64,000 nucleotides of DNA from Dactylosporangium siamense (GCF_016862795.1 NZ_BONQ01000049.1:21228-85227), one strand, 5' to 3'. Positions 15,635-24,079 are shown, counted from the stretch's first letter. The notes: generated by a model from the sequence alone, not told the origin. Program-made: numbers and translations.

Positions 15635-16887
15635 CGGTGTCGATCCTCTTCCCTCGCGCCGCCGGAGGTCCGGACGAGCGCCTGCAGTTTCCTGGTCACG
15701 ATCGCCTTGTCGGCCCCGTTGTCGGTCATCGCGATCGCCCGGCGCAGCAGGGTGATGGCCGCGCCGGTGTTGCCGTCGGCGGTTTCGATCTCGGCCAGCG
15801 CCGCGGGCAGGTACGGGTAGTTCGCCAGCCGCGGATCGGACAGCAGCGGCACGATGATCTCGCGCGCCGCGGCGCTGCCGTAGGCCTTCCAGTGGGCGAT
15901 GCCGCGGTTCAGCTGGGCCACCGGACCCGGGTGGCGGCGCAGGTAGGCGTCGTACAGCCGGGCGATCCGCGGCCAGTCGGTGGCCTCGGCGGTGCGGGCC
16001 CGGGCGTGGCAGGCGGCGATGGCGGCCTGATGCGTGTACGGGCCGCCGCCGAAGCGGACCGCGGTGGCGAGCGCGTCGAGGCCACGACGGATCAGCAGCC
16101 GGTCCCACCGCATCCGGTCCTGATCCTCCAGCAGGACCGGGCCGTCCGCGCCGTCGCGGGCGCGGAACCGGGAGGCGCTGAGTTCCATCAGCGCGAGCAG
16201 GCCGTGCGCCTCGGCGGCCGTCGGCAGCAGGTGCACCAGCATGCGGCCGAGCCGCAACGCCTCACCGGCCAGGTCGGGCCGGGTCCAGCCGGTGCCGGAG
16301 GTGCCGGCGTAGCCCTCGTTGAAGATCAGGTAGATGACCTCCAGGACCGCGGGCAGCCGATCGACCCGCTCGGCGCCGGTCGGGTTCTCGAAGGCGAGCC
16401 CGGCGTCCCTGATGGTCCGCTTGGCCCGGGCGACCCGCTGGCCGGCCGTGGCCGGCGGCACGAGTTGGGCGCGGGCGATCTCCGGCGTGGTCAGCCCGCC
16501 GAGCAGCCGCAGCGTCAACGCGACGCGTGCGTCGCGGCCCAGCGACGGATGGCAGCACACGAAGACCAGCCGCAGGATGTCGTCGTCGATGTGGCCGTCC
16601 GCGAGGTCCTCCACCGCGATGTCCTCTCTCGCCGCCGCCCGCTCGGCGACGCGCTCGTACTTCGCTCCCAGGTCGAGGTCGCGCCGGAGCTGGCTGACCG
16701 CGATGCGGCGGGTCACCGTCATCAGCCAGGCCCCGGGCCGGTCCGGGACGCCCCCGGCCGGCCACTGCTCCAGGGCCGCCACGAACGCGTCCTGCGCCAC
16801 CTGCTCGGCCGCGCCCGGGTCGCGCAGGATGGCGTGCGCGGCCGCGACCAGCCGGGGGAACTCGATGCGCCACTGGCTCTCGACCAT
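15631..16887 (-). CDS. ECF sigma factor, DGPF-linked (ECF42-like), second copy
   Basis: 418 aa from ATG 16887. Region 2 (DPGAAEQVAQDAFVAALEQWP, GAWLMTVTRRIAVSQLRRD) and region 4 (GLTTPEIARAQLVPPATAGQRVARAKRTI) are clear, followed by the DUF6596/TPR extension (YLIFNEGYAGTSG, LALMELSASRFRAR, AAIAACHARARTAEATDWPRI, YLRRHPGPVAQLNRGIAHWK). It is paralogous to the sigma at 5327-6565 but diverged; most residues of the extension motifs differ. The DGPF gene is 26 bp upstream; a 47-aa ORF overlaps its end. An upstream CTG/other start within the DGPF stop region is possible. Confidence 0.92.
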   Translation of the reverse strand: MVESQWRIEFPRLVAAAHAILRDPGAAEQVAQDAFVAALEQWPAGGVPDRPGAWLMTVTRRIAVSQLRRDLDLGAKYERVAERAAAREDIAVEDLADGHIDDDILRLVFVCCHPSLGRDARVALTLRLLGGLTTPEIARAQLVPPATAGQRVARAKRTIRDAGLAFENPTGAERVDRLPAVLEVIYLIFNEGYAGTSGTGWTRPDLAGEALRLGRMLVHLLPTAAEAHGLLALMELSASRFRARDGADGPVLLEDQDRMRWDRLLIRRGLDALATAVRFGGGPYTHQAAIAACHARARTAEATDWPRIARLYDAYLRRHPGPVAQLNRGIAHWKAYGSAAAREIIVPLLSDPRLANYPYLPAALAEIETADGNTGAAITLLRRAIAMTDNGADKAIVTRKLQALVRTSGGAREEDRHR

Positions 16888-16913
16888 CGCGTGGTCGACG
16901 GGCGTCGGCTGGC

Positions 16914-17294
16914 TCAGCGCGGGCCTCCTGTCGCGTCTCCGGGCCCGCCGGGGCCGGTCACCTGCCGGACCTCGACCTCGCACTCGCCGTCGTGGGCGAC
17001 GGCGAACCGGCGCCCCCATTCCCTGGCCTCCGCGAGGCTGCGCGCGTCGATGAACGCGAACCCACCCACGATCTCCTTGGCCTCGGCGAACGGCCCGTCG
17101 GTCACGCTGATCCGGCCGTCGTGGGCCGAGATCCGGGCGCCGTAGGAACTGGGCAGCAGCCCGTCGGCCTGCAGCAGCACCCCGGCCGCCGAGGCCTCCC
17201 GCAGGAACTCGCCCATCCGCCGCATCAGCGCGGGGCCGGGCAGGCCACCGGCCTCGAAGTGGTCGTTCGACTTGCTCATGATCAGAAATCGCAT
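16914..17294 (-). CDS. YCII/DGPF-domain protein, partner of second ECF sigma
   Basis: 126 aa. MRFLIMSKSND start, central GVLLQADGLLPSSYGARI, the DGPF box VTDGPFAEAKEIVGGFAFIDA, and C-terminal GECEVEVRQV are the family hallmarks. The gene has a GGAGACG ribosome site upstream and ends 26 bp before the chosen sigma start. Same role as the partner at 6562-6906: an accessory of the ECF42 sigma system whose signal is unknown. Confidence 0.92.
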   Translation of the reverse strand: MRFLIMSKSNDHFEAGGLPGPALMRRMGEFLREASAAGVLLQADGLLPSSYGARISAHDGRISVTDGPFAEAKEIVGGFAFIDARSLAEAREWGRRFAVAHDGECEVEVRQVTGPGGPGDATGGPR

Positions 17295-17435
17295 CCGTAC
17301 GTCTCCTCCATGCGTCTTGCCACGACGTCCTCACAAGGCACGTCGTTCGAGGAGGCCGGTTTTCGACGCGCGTGGCGGGAAACACCCGGGCGCCGGCGAT
17401 GTCGAAACCCGCGCGGCCCGATCGACGTAGTTGGT

Positions 17436-18002
17436 GTGACGAACACAGACCGCAGCATCATCGCCAGCTTCTTCATCTCCGTCGACGGCGTCGTCGACGC
17501 CCCGCAGCAGTGGCACTTCCCGTACGCCACCGACGACGTGGCCCGGGTGGTCAGCCACGCCACCGAGGGCGTCGACGCGTTGCTGATGGGCCGGCGCACC
17601 TTCGAGGAGTGGAAGGCGTTCTGGCCCACCCAGCGGGGCTACCCGCTGGCCGACTTCATCAACGGCACCCACAAGTACGTCGCCAGCGACACCCTCGCCG
17701 ACCCCGGCTGGGGCCCTTCCAGCGTGCTGTCCGGCGACGTCGCCGCCCGGGTCGCCGCGCTGAAGCGCACCGAGGGCGGCACCATCGCCGTCAACGGCAG
17801 TGGCACCCTGACCCGCCACCTGCTGCAGGCCGGCCTCGTCGACGCGCTGCACCTGCTGGTCCACCCGATCGTCGTCGGCACTGGCAAGCACCTCTTCGAG
17901 GCCGGCGCCGCCCCGGTCGGGCTGTCCCTGCAGTCGCAGGAGACGTTCGACAGCGGCGTGACGTACCAGATCTACACACCAGCCACGACCACGCGGCAGT
18001 AG
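17436..18002 (+). CDS. dihydrofolate reductase-like (RibD C-terminal domain) protein
   Basis: 188 aa from GTG 17436 (MTNTDRSIIASFFISVDGVV). The RibD_C/DHFR-like fold shows VDALLMGRRTFEEWKAFWP, KYVASDTLADPGWGPSSVL, GGTIAVNGSGTLTRHLL and DALHLLVHPIVVGTGKHLF. Such proteins are NADPH-dependent-reductase-like with unknown substrates; they are usually found beside ECF/DGPF genes, as here, where it is divergent from the DGPF-sigma operon by 141 bp. It may be a target of that sigma factor. Followed after 9 bp by an alpha/beta hydrolase, likely in one operon with it and the DUF998 gene. Confidence 0.9.
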   Translation: MTNTDRSIIASFFISVDGVVDAPQQWHFPYATDDVARVVSHATEGVDALLMGRRTFEEWKAFWPTQRGYPLADFINGTHKYVASDTLADPGWGPSSVLSGDVAARVAALKRTEGGTIAVNGSGTLTRHLLQAGLVDALHLLVHPIVVGTGKHLFEAGAAPVGLSLQSQETFDSGVTYQIYTPATTTRQ

Positions 18003-18011
18003 GGGACATCC

Positions 18012-18845
18012 ATGCGCGCCACCACCACACTGGTCAGATCATCGGACGGCACGACGATCGCCGTCGACGTCATCGGCTCCGGGCCGCCGCTCGTCCTGGT
18101 CGGCGGGGCATTCAGCTACCGCCGGTGGAAGGGCTTCGTCGACCTGGCCGACCGGCTCGCCGACACGTTCACCGTCCACGGCTACGACCGGCGCGGCCGA
18201 GGCGACAGCGGCACCGGGCCGCCCGCCTCCGGTGCCGACTCGGTCGCGGCGGAGATCGGCGACCTCGACGCGGTGACCGGGCTCGCCGGAGCGGACCCGC
18301 TGATCTTCGGCATGTCCTCCGGCGGTGTCCTCGCACTGCGCTCGGTCGCCGCGGGGGTGCCCGCACGCGGCGTCGTCGTCTACCAGCCGCCGTTCGTCGT
18401 CAGCGACGCCGGCACCGTCCCACCGGCCGGCTTCGCGCAGCACCTGGACCGCCTGGTCGCCGCGGACCGGCGGTCGGCCGCCGTGCGCTGGTTCATGACC
18501 AGGGGCATGGGTGCGCCCGCACCCGTCGTGGCCCTGATGCGGCTCGCGCCGTTCTGGAAGCACCTCACCGCGGTGGCCCACACGCTGCCGGCCGACATCG
18601 CCGTCATGGGCGACACCATCGAGGGCCGGCCGCTGGACCGCGATCCCTGGGCGCGGATCGAGGCGCCCGTCCTCGTCCTCGACGGCGGCAAGAGCCCGAA
18701 AGCCACCGGCCTGGCGGCCGACGAGCTCGCCGGTCGACTGCCCGCCGCGCGGCGGGCCACCCTGCCCGGGCAGGGGCACAACGTCGCGATGCCGGCCCTG
18801 GAACAGGCGATCCGCGGGTTCGCCGGCCGTCCCACTCTCTCCTGA
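18012..18845 (+). CDS. alpha/beta hydrolase
   Basis: 277 aa. Visible are LVLVGGAFSYRRW (oxyanion region), HGYDRRGRGDSG, the nucleophile elbow IFGMSSGGVLAL with Ser in GMSSGG, VLVLDGGKSPKA and the C-terminal His in LPGQGHNVA. The acid residue is the Asp in LDGG. This set is typical of the actinobacterial hydrolases found beside ECF-DGPF modules. 9 bp after the DHFR-like gene and 11 bp before the DUF998 gene, so a three-gene operon is likely. Substrate unknown. Confidence 0.9.
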   Translation: MRATTTLVRSSDGTTIAVDVIGSGPPLVLVGGAFSYRRWKGFVDLADRLADTFTVHGYDRRGRGDSGTGPPASGADSVAAEIGDLDAVTGLAGADPLIFGMSSGGVLALRSVAAGVPARGVVVYQPPFVVSDAGTVPPAGFAQHLDRLVAADRRSAAVRWFMTRGMGAPAPVVALMRLAPFWKHLTAVAHTLPADIAVMGDTIEGRPLDRDPWARIEAPVLVLDGGKSPKATGLAADELAGRLPAARRATLPGQGHNVAMPALEQAIRGFAGRPTLS

Positions 18846-18856
18846 AAGGTGCTCAG

Positions 18857-19540
18857 ATGCCCACCGTCTCCGCACGACTGCTCGCGGGGATCGTCTCCCC
18901 GGTCCTGTTCCTCGCGGTCAGTTACCTCCAGCTGCCGTTCAACCCCGGCTTCGACCTGACCAGGCACGCCTTCAGCTACCTCAGCATCGGCGACACCGGC
19001 CCGATCCAGCAGACCAACTTCGTCGTCATGGGGCTGCTGAACATCGTCGCCGCGACCGGTCTCCGGCAGGTGGTCGGCGGCCGTCTCGGCACCGCCACCG
19101 CGACCCTGCTGGCCATCGACGGGCTCGGGCAGATCGTCGCCGGCGTCTTCACGCTCGACCCGTCCAACGGTTTCCCCGCCGGCGCGCCGGCCGGTCTGCC
19201 GGAGACCGTGAGCACGCACGGCAACCTGCACGGCGTCGGGTTCGGCCTGTCGATGGTGTCCTGGCTGGCGCTGCTGGTCCTGCTCGGCAGGGTGCACGCG
19301 GTCGCCGGTGACCGCGGCTGGGCCCGCCTGAGCATCGTGGCCGCCGTGGCGCTGCTGGTCACCGCGGCGTGCCTGATGCTGCCGTTCGGGACCGTGCTGC
19401 TCTACGTCGTGCTGACCTCGACGTGGCTGTTCATGGCCGCGACGTTCCAGCACCTGCGCTCGCAGCGACAGACATCGCAGCCGCCACGGCGGCGCGCAGT
19501 TCCGGCAGCCGGTCGTGCAGCAGGCCGGGACACTCGGTGA
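18857..19540 (+). CDS. DUF998 family membrane protein
   Basis: 227 aa from ATG 18857 with GAAAGG upstream. Six hydrophobic helices are visible, starting LLAGIVSPVLFLAVSYLQL, with the family motif FDLTRHAFSYLSIGDTGPIQQTNFVVMGLL and VFTLDPSNGFPAG plus THGNLHGVGFGLSM. Function unknown; the family is integral membrane. The last ~35 residues (basic, Pro/Arg-rich) overlap the 3' end of the convergent amidase gene by 110 bp, and probably arose by extension into it. Confidence 0.85.
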   Translation: MPTVSARLLAGIVSPVLFLAVSYLQLPFNPGFDLTRHAFSYLSIGDTGPIQQTNFVVMGLLNIVAATGLRQVVGGRLGTATATLLAIDGLGQIVAGVFTLDPSNGFPAGAPAGLPETVSTHGNLHGVGFGLSMVSWLALLVLLGRVHAVAGDRGWARLSIVAAVALLVTAACLMLPFGTVLLYVVLTSTWLFMAATFQHLRSQRQTSQPPRRRAVPAAGRAAGRDTR

Positions 19541-20111
19541 CGTTGAAGTCCTTGTGGCCGTAGATCTCGGTGGCGGGGATGGCGTACTGCCGGCAGGTGA
19601 ACGCACAGAACGCGACGAGACTGTTCCACAGGGCGGCCGGGGGCTGCACCGTCAGGTAGGTGCCCTCGTTCTCGATGCCGATGGCCTGGTCGTTCTGGCC
19701 CTTGCAGTGTGAGCCCTGGACCATGGTCTGGCCGTGCAGGAGCGCGTACAGGCTGCCGTTGCGGCCCTCGGTGAGCCAGCCGCCGCGGCTGTTGGTGAAG
19801 TGCTGACCGCTGTCGAGCCAGCCGTTGGTGTCCATGTGCAGGTCCTGGATGTCGCGTGAGTTCTGAAACGCGTGCGCCTGCGAGTAGTCGGTGGAGTTGG
19901 CCATCGCGGTGTGATGCACGATGATCTTGTTCGGCCGGTACTGGTCGATGGTCAGCGGGCCGGACGGCGGCCGGGCGCCCCAGGTGCCGCAGTTGGCGAT
20001 GGTGGGCTGCTCGACCGCCGCGAACGCCGGGTCGGCCGGGCCCAGCAGCGTGGCGGCGCCGCCGAGCAGGACGGCGCCGCGCAGGACGCCGCGGCGGGTG
20101 ATTCGGGACAT
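19431..20111 (-). CDS. Tat-exported PGRP-type N-acetylmuramoyl-L-alanine amidase
   Basis: 226 aa from ATG 20111, with GGGAGG 5 bp upstream. The N-terminus carries a twin-arginine motif (RITRRGVLRG) and hydrophobic stretch. The amidase_2/PGRP domain has IIVHHTAM (His66/His67), GWLDSGQHFTNSRGGWLTEGR, GIENEGTYL and YGHKDFNVTECPG, giving His and Cys194 as zinc ligands. It would cleave the MurNAc-L-Ala bond of peptidoglycan outside the cell. Divergent from a GH25 lysozyme gene, with which it may share regulation. Overlaps the DUF998 3' end by 110 bp on the other strand. Confidence 0.93.
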   Translation of the reverse strand: MSRITRRGVLRGAVLLGGAATLLGPADPAFAAVEQPTIANCGTWGARPPSGPLTIDQYRPNKIIVHHTAMANSTDYSQAHAFQNSRDIQDLHMDTNGWLDSGQHFTNSRGGWLTEGRNGSLYALLHGQTMVQGSHCKGQNDQAIGIENEGTYLTVQPPAALWNSLVAFCAFTCRQYAIPATEIYGHKDFNVTECPGLLHDRLPELRAAVAAAMSVAASAGAGTSRP

Positions 20112-20145
20112 GGGCGCCTCCCGTTGCTGATTCACGCCGATCATC

Positions 20146-20161
20146 GAAGTTCGTAAACTTC
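20146..20161. promoter_or_regulatory. palindrome in amidase/lysozyme divergent promoter
   Basis: GAAGTT (20146-20151) and AACTTC (20156-20161) form a perfect 6-4-6 dyad, 35 bp upstream of the amidase start. The lysozyme side has TTGAAAGTTTCC near 20250, a similar GAAAGTTTC half-site. A shared regulator of the two wall hydrolases is possible but unproven. The surrounding 20112-20319 is less GC-rich than its flanks. Confidence 0.4.
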
Positions 20162-20319
20162 TTGCAGCCGGGCACGCTACACCTGCTCAAGGGTGCATGT
20201 CTATCGATCCGAGTCACTGTAGATTTCTCGCAGAGTTCGACGCCTGCCTATTGAAAGTTTCCGACGGCCGTGAGCTAATCGGCGAAGCTATCTGCCAACC
20301 CCGGCTTGAAGGAGGCACC

Positions 20320-21048
20320 GTGTCCAAGCGACGGCTCGGCGCACTGGCAGCCCTGTCCATGGCGGCCGCCCTGGTCGCCACCGCCCTGATCGGCAGCCCG
20401 GCCTCGGCTGCCACCGTGACCTACGGCCAGGACGTCTCCGGTTACCAGGGCAACGTCAACTGGACGGCGCAGTGGAACGCCGGCTCCCGGTTCGCGTACA
20501 TCAAGGCCACCGAGGGCACGTACTACACCAACCCCTACTTCGCTCAGCAGTACAACGGCTCGTACAACGTCGGCATGATCCGCGGCGCCTACCACTTCGC
20601 CATCCCGAACGGGGGCGGTGGCGCGGCCCAGGCCGACTACTTCGTCGGCCACGGCGGCGGCTGGTCCAAGGACGGCAAGACGCTGCCCGGCGCCCTGGAC
20701 ATCGAGTACAACCCGTACGGCGCGACCTGCTACGGCCTGTCCCAGTCGGGCATGGTGAGCTGGATCCGGGCGTTCCTGAACCAGTACCACACCCGCACCG
20801 GTCGCTGGGCCACCATCTACACGACCACCGACTGGTGGGTCACCTGCACCGGCAACTACAGCGGCTTCTGGGCCAACTCGCCGTTGTGGCTGGCCCGCTA
20901 CAGCAGCACCCCCGGCACGCTGCCGGCGGGCGCACCGACCTGGTCGTTCTGGCAGTACTCCAGCACCGGCCCGTTCGCCGGCGACTCCAACCAGTGGAAC
21001 GGGGCGCTGGACCGGCTCAAGGTCCTGGCCTGCAACGGCGCCTGCTGA
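20320..21048 (+). CDS. secreted GH25 lysozyme (1,4-beta-N-acetylmuramidase)
   Basis: 242 aa from GTG 20320 with GAAGGAGG 5 bp before it. A signal peptide (residues 1-31) precedes a GH25 barrel: YGQDVSGYQGNVNW with Asp38, FAYIKATEGTYYTN with Glu65, GAYHFAIPN, and LPGALDIEYN with the catalytic Asp127/Glu129 pair. It hydrolyses the MurNAc-GlcNAc bond. No binding modules. The C-terminal Cys pair (LACNGAC) may form a disulfide. Ends before a terminator hairpin. Confidence 0.95.
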   Translation: MSKRRLGALAALSMAAALVATALIGSPASAATVTYGQDVSGYQGNVNWTAQWNAGSRFAYIKATEGTYYTNPYFAQQYNGSYNVGMIRGAYHFAIPNGGGGAAQADYFVGHGGGWSKDGKTLPGALDIEYNPYGATCYGLSQSGMVSWIRAFLNQYHTRTGRWATIYTTTDWWVTCTGNYSGFWANSPLWLARYSSTPGTLPAGAPTWSFWQYSSTGPFAGDSNQWNGALDRLKVLACNGAC

Positions 21049-21072
21049 ACGGTCGCTTCTGAGCGGACCCCG

Positions 21073-21103
21073 CATCGCCCCGGACGCTTGCGCCGGGGCG
21101 ATG
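21073..21103 (+). terminator. terminator after lysozyme gene
   Basis: CATCGCCCCGG (21073-21083) pairs with CCGGGGCGATG (21093-21103) around a 9-nt loop, followed by TT, 25 bp after the GH25 stop. Confidence 0.85.
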
Positions 21104-21180
21104 TTCCGTGTCCGCGCCGCGCACAGAAATCAACAGGCAACTTGCTTATTGACAAGAATCTTTCCAGTGGGCAACGATGC

Positions 21181-21194
21181 TGAGAGCGCTCTCA
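21181..21194. promoter_or_regulatory. LacI/CebR-type operator upstream of GH16 gene
   Basis: TGAGAGCGCTCTCA is a perfect 14-bp palindrome with the central CG of LacI-family sites. It resembles the CebR/CelR consensus TGGGAGCGCTCCCA, differing in one symmetric pair. It lies 85 bp upstream of the glucanase start, with a TTGACA at 21149-21154 just ahead. Confidence 0.75.
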
Positions 21195-21278
21195 CGTCCG
21201 CCAACGTGGGGCGCGAGCATTCGCTGTCCGCCATCGGCCACCCCCAGGCCACCTTCCCTTCAACGAAGGGTCATCCTC

Positions 21279-22643
21279 GTGGAAACTGCACAGATCAAAC
21301 ACAGTCGCACACGGCGGCTCGCACTCCTGGCCGGCGCCGCGGTCGCCTTGCTGGGCGCGTCGATCGCCGCGCTGCCCGACGCCGGCGCGTCGGTGCCGCC
21401 CACCCCGTCCGGCTGGACGCAGGTCTTCGCCGACGACTTCAACGGTTCCGCCAACACCGGCGTCAACACCGGCAACTGGCTCTACGACCTCGGCCACGGG
21501 TACCCCGGCGGCGCGGGCAACTGGGGCACCGGCGAGATCGAGAACATGACCAACAGCACCCAGAACGTGTACCTCGACGGCGGCGGCAACCTTGCCATCA
21601 GGCCGCTCCGCGACGGGGCGGGCAACTGGACCAGCGGCCGCATCGAAACGCAGCGCACTAACATCGCCGCGCCGGCGGGCGGCAAGCTGCGGGTCGAGGC
21701 GCGCATCGCCCAGCCCAATGTCAACACCTCCAACGGCGCCGGCTACTGGCCCGCGTTCTGGATGCTGGGCGCGGCGGCCCGCGGCACCGGCGCGACCGGC
21801 TGGCCCGGCATCGGTGAAATCGACATCCTGGAGAACATCAACGGCCGCCCGTCGGTGTTCGGCGCACTGCACTGCGGCACCAACCCCGGCGGCCCGTGCA
21901 ACGAGACCACCGGCATCGGCAGCGGCGAGCGCCCCTGCGGCGGCTGCAACGGCGGCTACCACACCTACGCCATCGAGCAGGACCGCAGCACCTCGCCGGA
22001 GCAGATCCGCTGGTACCTGGACGGCAACAACTTCTTCACCATCAACGCCAACCAGGTCGACGCGACCACCTGGAACAACGCGACCCACCACGGCTTCTTC
22101 ATCATCCTCAACGTGGCGATCGGCGGTGGCTTCCCGGCCGCGTTCGGCGGCGGCCCCTTCGCCTCCACCGTGTCCGGCGCGGCGATGATGGTCGACTACG
22201 TCGCCGCGTACACGGCCGGTGGCGGTGGTGGCGGCGGCACCACGCCGCCCCCGACCAGCGGCAAGGCCGTCAAGGGCCCCGGCGGGCTGTGCCTGGACGT
22301 CCGTTCCTCCAACAGCGCCAGCGGTACCCCGGTCCAGCTCTGGGGCTGCAACGGCACCGGCGCGCAGCAGTGGACCTACGTCGAGGCGGGCAGCACGCTG
22401 CGCGCGTTCGGCAAGTGCCTGGACGTCTCGGGCGGCTCGACCGCCAACGGCGCGAAGATCCAGATCTGGGACTGCAACAGCACCGGCGCCCAGGTCTTCA
22501 TCCACCGCGCCGACAACACGTACTACAACCCGGCGTCCAACAAGTGCCTCGACGACCCGAACGGGTCGACGACGCCGGGCATCCAGATGCAGATCTGGGA
22601 CTGCAACGGCAGCGGCGCACAGAAGTTCACCCTGCCGCAGTAA
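21279..22643 (+). CDS. secreted GH16 beta-glucanase with C-terminal CBM13 (ricin-type)
   Basis: 454 aa from GTG 21279. Signal peptide residues 1-37. GH16 domain spans about 42-310: FADDFNG, GAGNWGTGEIENMTN, GYWPAFWML, and the catalytic GEIDILEN with Glu180/Glu185, typical of laminarinase-type endo-1,3-beta-glucanase. A Gly8-Thr-Pro linker leads to a CBM13 trefoil (330-454) with three QLWGCNGTGAQQW-like repeats with conserved Cys pairs. Probably acts on fungal or plant 1,3-glucan. A LacI-type operator upstream implies repression relieved by oligosaccharides; a strong terminator follows. Confidence 0.95.
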   Translation: METAQIKHSRTRRLALLAGAAVALLGASIAALPDAGASVPPTPSGWTQVFADDFNGSANTGVNTGNWLYDLGHGYPGGAGNWGTGEIENMTNSTQNVYLDGGGNLAIRPLRDGAGNWTSGRIETQRTNIAAPAGGKLRVEARIAQPNVNTSNGAGYWPAFWMLGAAARGTGATGWPGIGEIDILENINGRPSVFGALHCGTNPGGPCNETTGIGSGERPCGGCNGGYHTYAIEQDRSTSPEQIRWYLDGNNFFTINANQVDATTWNNATHHGFFIILNVAIGGGFPAAFGGGPFASTVSGAAMMVDYVAAYTAGGGGGGGTTPPPTSGKAVKGPGGLCLDVRSSNSASGTPVQLWGCNGTGAQQWTYVEAGSTLRAFGKCLDVSGGSTANGAKIQIWDCNSTGAQVFIHRADNTYYNPASNKCLDDPNGSTTPGIQMQIWDCNGSGAQKFTLPQ

Positions 22644-22650
22644 TGCCGGT

Positions 22651-22693
22651 CCGGCCCGCAGACGCCGTTCGAGCAACGGCGGCTGCGGGCCGG
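22651..22693 (+). terminator. terminator after GH16 gene
   Basis: CCGGCCCGCAG (22651-22661) plus CGCCGTT (22663-22669) pair with AACGGCG (22675-22681) plus CTGCGGGCCGG (22683-22693), with a single mismatch and a 5-nt loop. Confidence 0.88.
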
Positions 22694-22806
22694 TCACGCA
22701 GAGGGCCGCCACCGCCGGGAGGACCAGGCGGGTGGCGGCCGGACAGACCGCGATGACCGTCAACCTGGTGGCCGCCGTGCCTGGCCGACGGCCGGCTGTG
22801 CGGGGC

Positions 22807-23187
22807 TCAGTGCGGCGGGGCCGGGCAGAGGCAGAACAGGTGCCCGGCGGGATCGGCGAAGACCCTGGACGTGTCGGGATGCGGCTGGTGTGAGGGCTTC
22901 GTCGCGCCGAGGGCGAGCACGGCCTCCTCGGCGGCGGCGAGGTCGTCGACCCGCAGATGCAGGTGGAACTGCATCGAGGAGGCCGGATCCGGCCAGGCCG
23001 GTGGCCGGTGGCCGGGCGCGCGCTGGAAGGACAGGTGCAGGCCGGTGTCCTCACTCTCCCCGACGGAATGCCAGTCGGGGTCGGCGCACACGATCGGCCA
23101 GCCGGTGAGCCGGCTGTAGAAGTCCGCGAGCGCCGCCGGGTCCGGGCACTCGAGAGCGACGCCGCTCAACCGGCCAACACCACGCAT
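22807..23187 (-). CDS. VOC family (glyoxalase-like) protein
   Basis: 126 aa from ATG 23187 (MRGVGRLSGVALECPD), with GAGGGAG upstream. The two beta-alpha-beta-beta-beta units of VOC proteins are visible: LADFYSRLTGWPIV, HLSFQRAP, and FHLHLRVDDLAAAEEAVLALGA, then RVFADPAGHLFCLCP. The likely metal residues (His in QFHLHL and Glu in the last strand) are not complete, as common in actinobacterial VOC proteins. Divergent from the methyltransferase gene; substrate unknown. Confidence 0.85.
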   Translation of the reverse strand: MRGVGRLSGVALECPDPAALADFYSRLTGWPIVCADPDWHSVGESEDTGLHLSFQRAPGHRPPAWPDPASSMQFHLHLRVDDLAAAEEAVLALGATKPSHQPHPDTSRVFADPAGHLFCLCPAPPH

Positions 23188-23326
23188 CGGCTGCTCCCTC
23201 GGCAGTTCTGTGTCCGACAGGTCCGTGGACACCGTAACGCGACCATCGCCCTCGTCCGGCGGCACGCTGGGTCCAGCACCCGCCCGTCTGAGCCGCCGGG
23301 TGGTGTCGCTGCGATACCGTGGTGCG

Positions 23327-24079
23327 ATGGCTTCGGCGTCGGCACGGACGAGCTCGAAACGGCCGTTCTACTCGCTGCACGGCGACGCCTACGACCTGCT
23401 GGTCACCGACCCCGTGGAGCCCTGGGTGGACACGGTGCACGACGAGCTGACCAGCTCGGGGCGGTCGCCGGCCACGATCCTGGACGCCGGCTGCGGCACC
23501 GGCCGGCAGGCCGCCGGTCTCATCGCGAAGGGGCACCGCGTCGACCTGGTGGACGCGTCCGCCCACCTGCTGGACCAGGCCGCCGCCCGGTGCCCGGGCT
23601 CGCGGGTGCAGCTGGCGGACCTGTGCCTCCTGCGGATGCCGACCGCCTACGACGCGGTGACCTGCCGCGGCGTGCTCAACGACATGCTCGACGATGCCGA
23701 GCGTCATGCCGCGGTGCGGGCACTGGCCGGCTGCCTCGCCCCGGGCGGCGTGCTGTTCCTCGACGTTCGCGAGGCGGAGGCATCCCGGCTGCGCGCCGAC
23801 GGCGTCGCCCGGTCCCGCGAGGTCCACTTCGACGAGGGCGGCCGGCTGACGTTCGTCGCCCGCACGACCTGGAGCGACGGGCGGCTGGCGGTCGAGGAGA
23901 CCTACGATCTGGTCCGGCCCGGCTTTCGGAGACAGGAGTCGCACTACAGCTTCGCCATGCGGCCCTGGACCGAGCCGGAACTCCGTGACGTCCTGCGCGC
24001 GTGCGGCCTGCGCGACGTGCGCATCAGCCCCGGCGTGGGCCGGCGGTCCCCGGACCGTCTGCTGGTGGTTGCCCGCTGA
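23327..24079 (+). CDS. class I SAM-dependent methyltransferase
   Basis: 250 aa from ATG 23327. Motif I ILDAGCGTGRQAAGL, acidic motif II LVDASAHLL, and the later YDAVTCRGVLNDML and LAPGGVLFLDV define a small-molecule methyltransferase. A WxxxxLRDVLRACGLRDVRISPG C-terminal part is typical. The gene is convergent with a STAS gene and overlaps it by 56 bp at the 3' ends. Substrate not inferable. Confidence 0.88.
   Translation: MASASARTSSKRPFYSLHGDAYDLLVTDPVEPWVDTVHDELTSSGRSPATILDAGCGTGRQAAGLIAKGHRVDLVDASAHLLDQAAARCPGSRVQLADLCLLRMPTAYDAVTCRGVLNDMLDDAERHAAVRALAGCLAPGGVLFLDVREAEASRLRADGVARSREVHFDEGGRLTFVARTTWSDGRLAVEETYDLVRPGFRRQESHYSFAMRPWTEPELRDVLRACGLRDVRISPGVGRRSPDRLLVVAR

Noticed and set aside
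20251..20284. Promoter TTGAAA with a TAATCG -10 before the GH25 gene
   Set aside because: The spacer is 19 bp and the -10 match is weak, so I note the region but do not claim a promoter.
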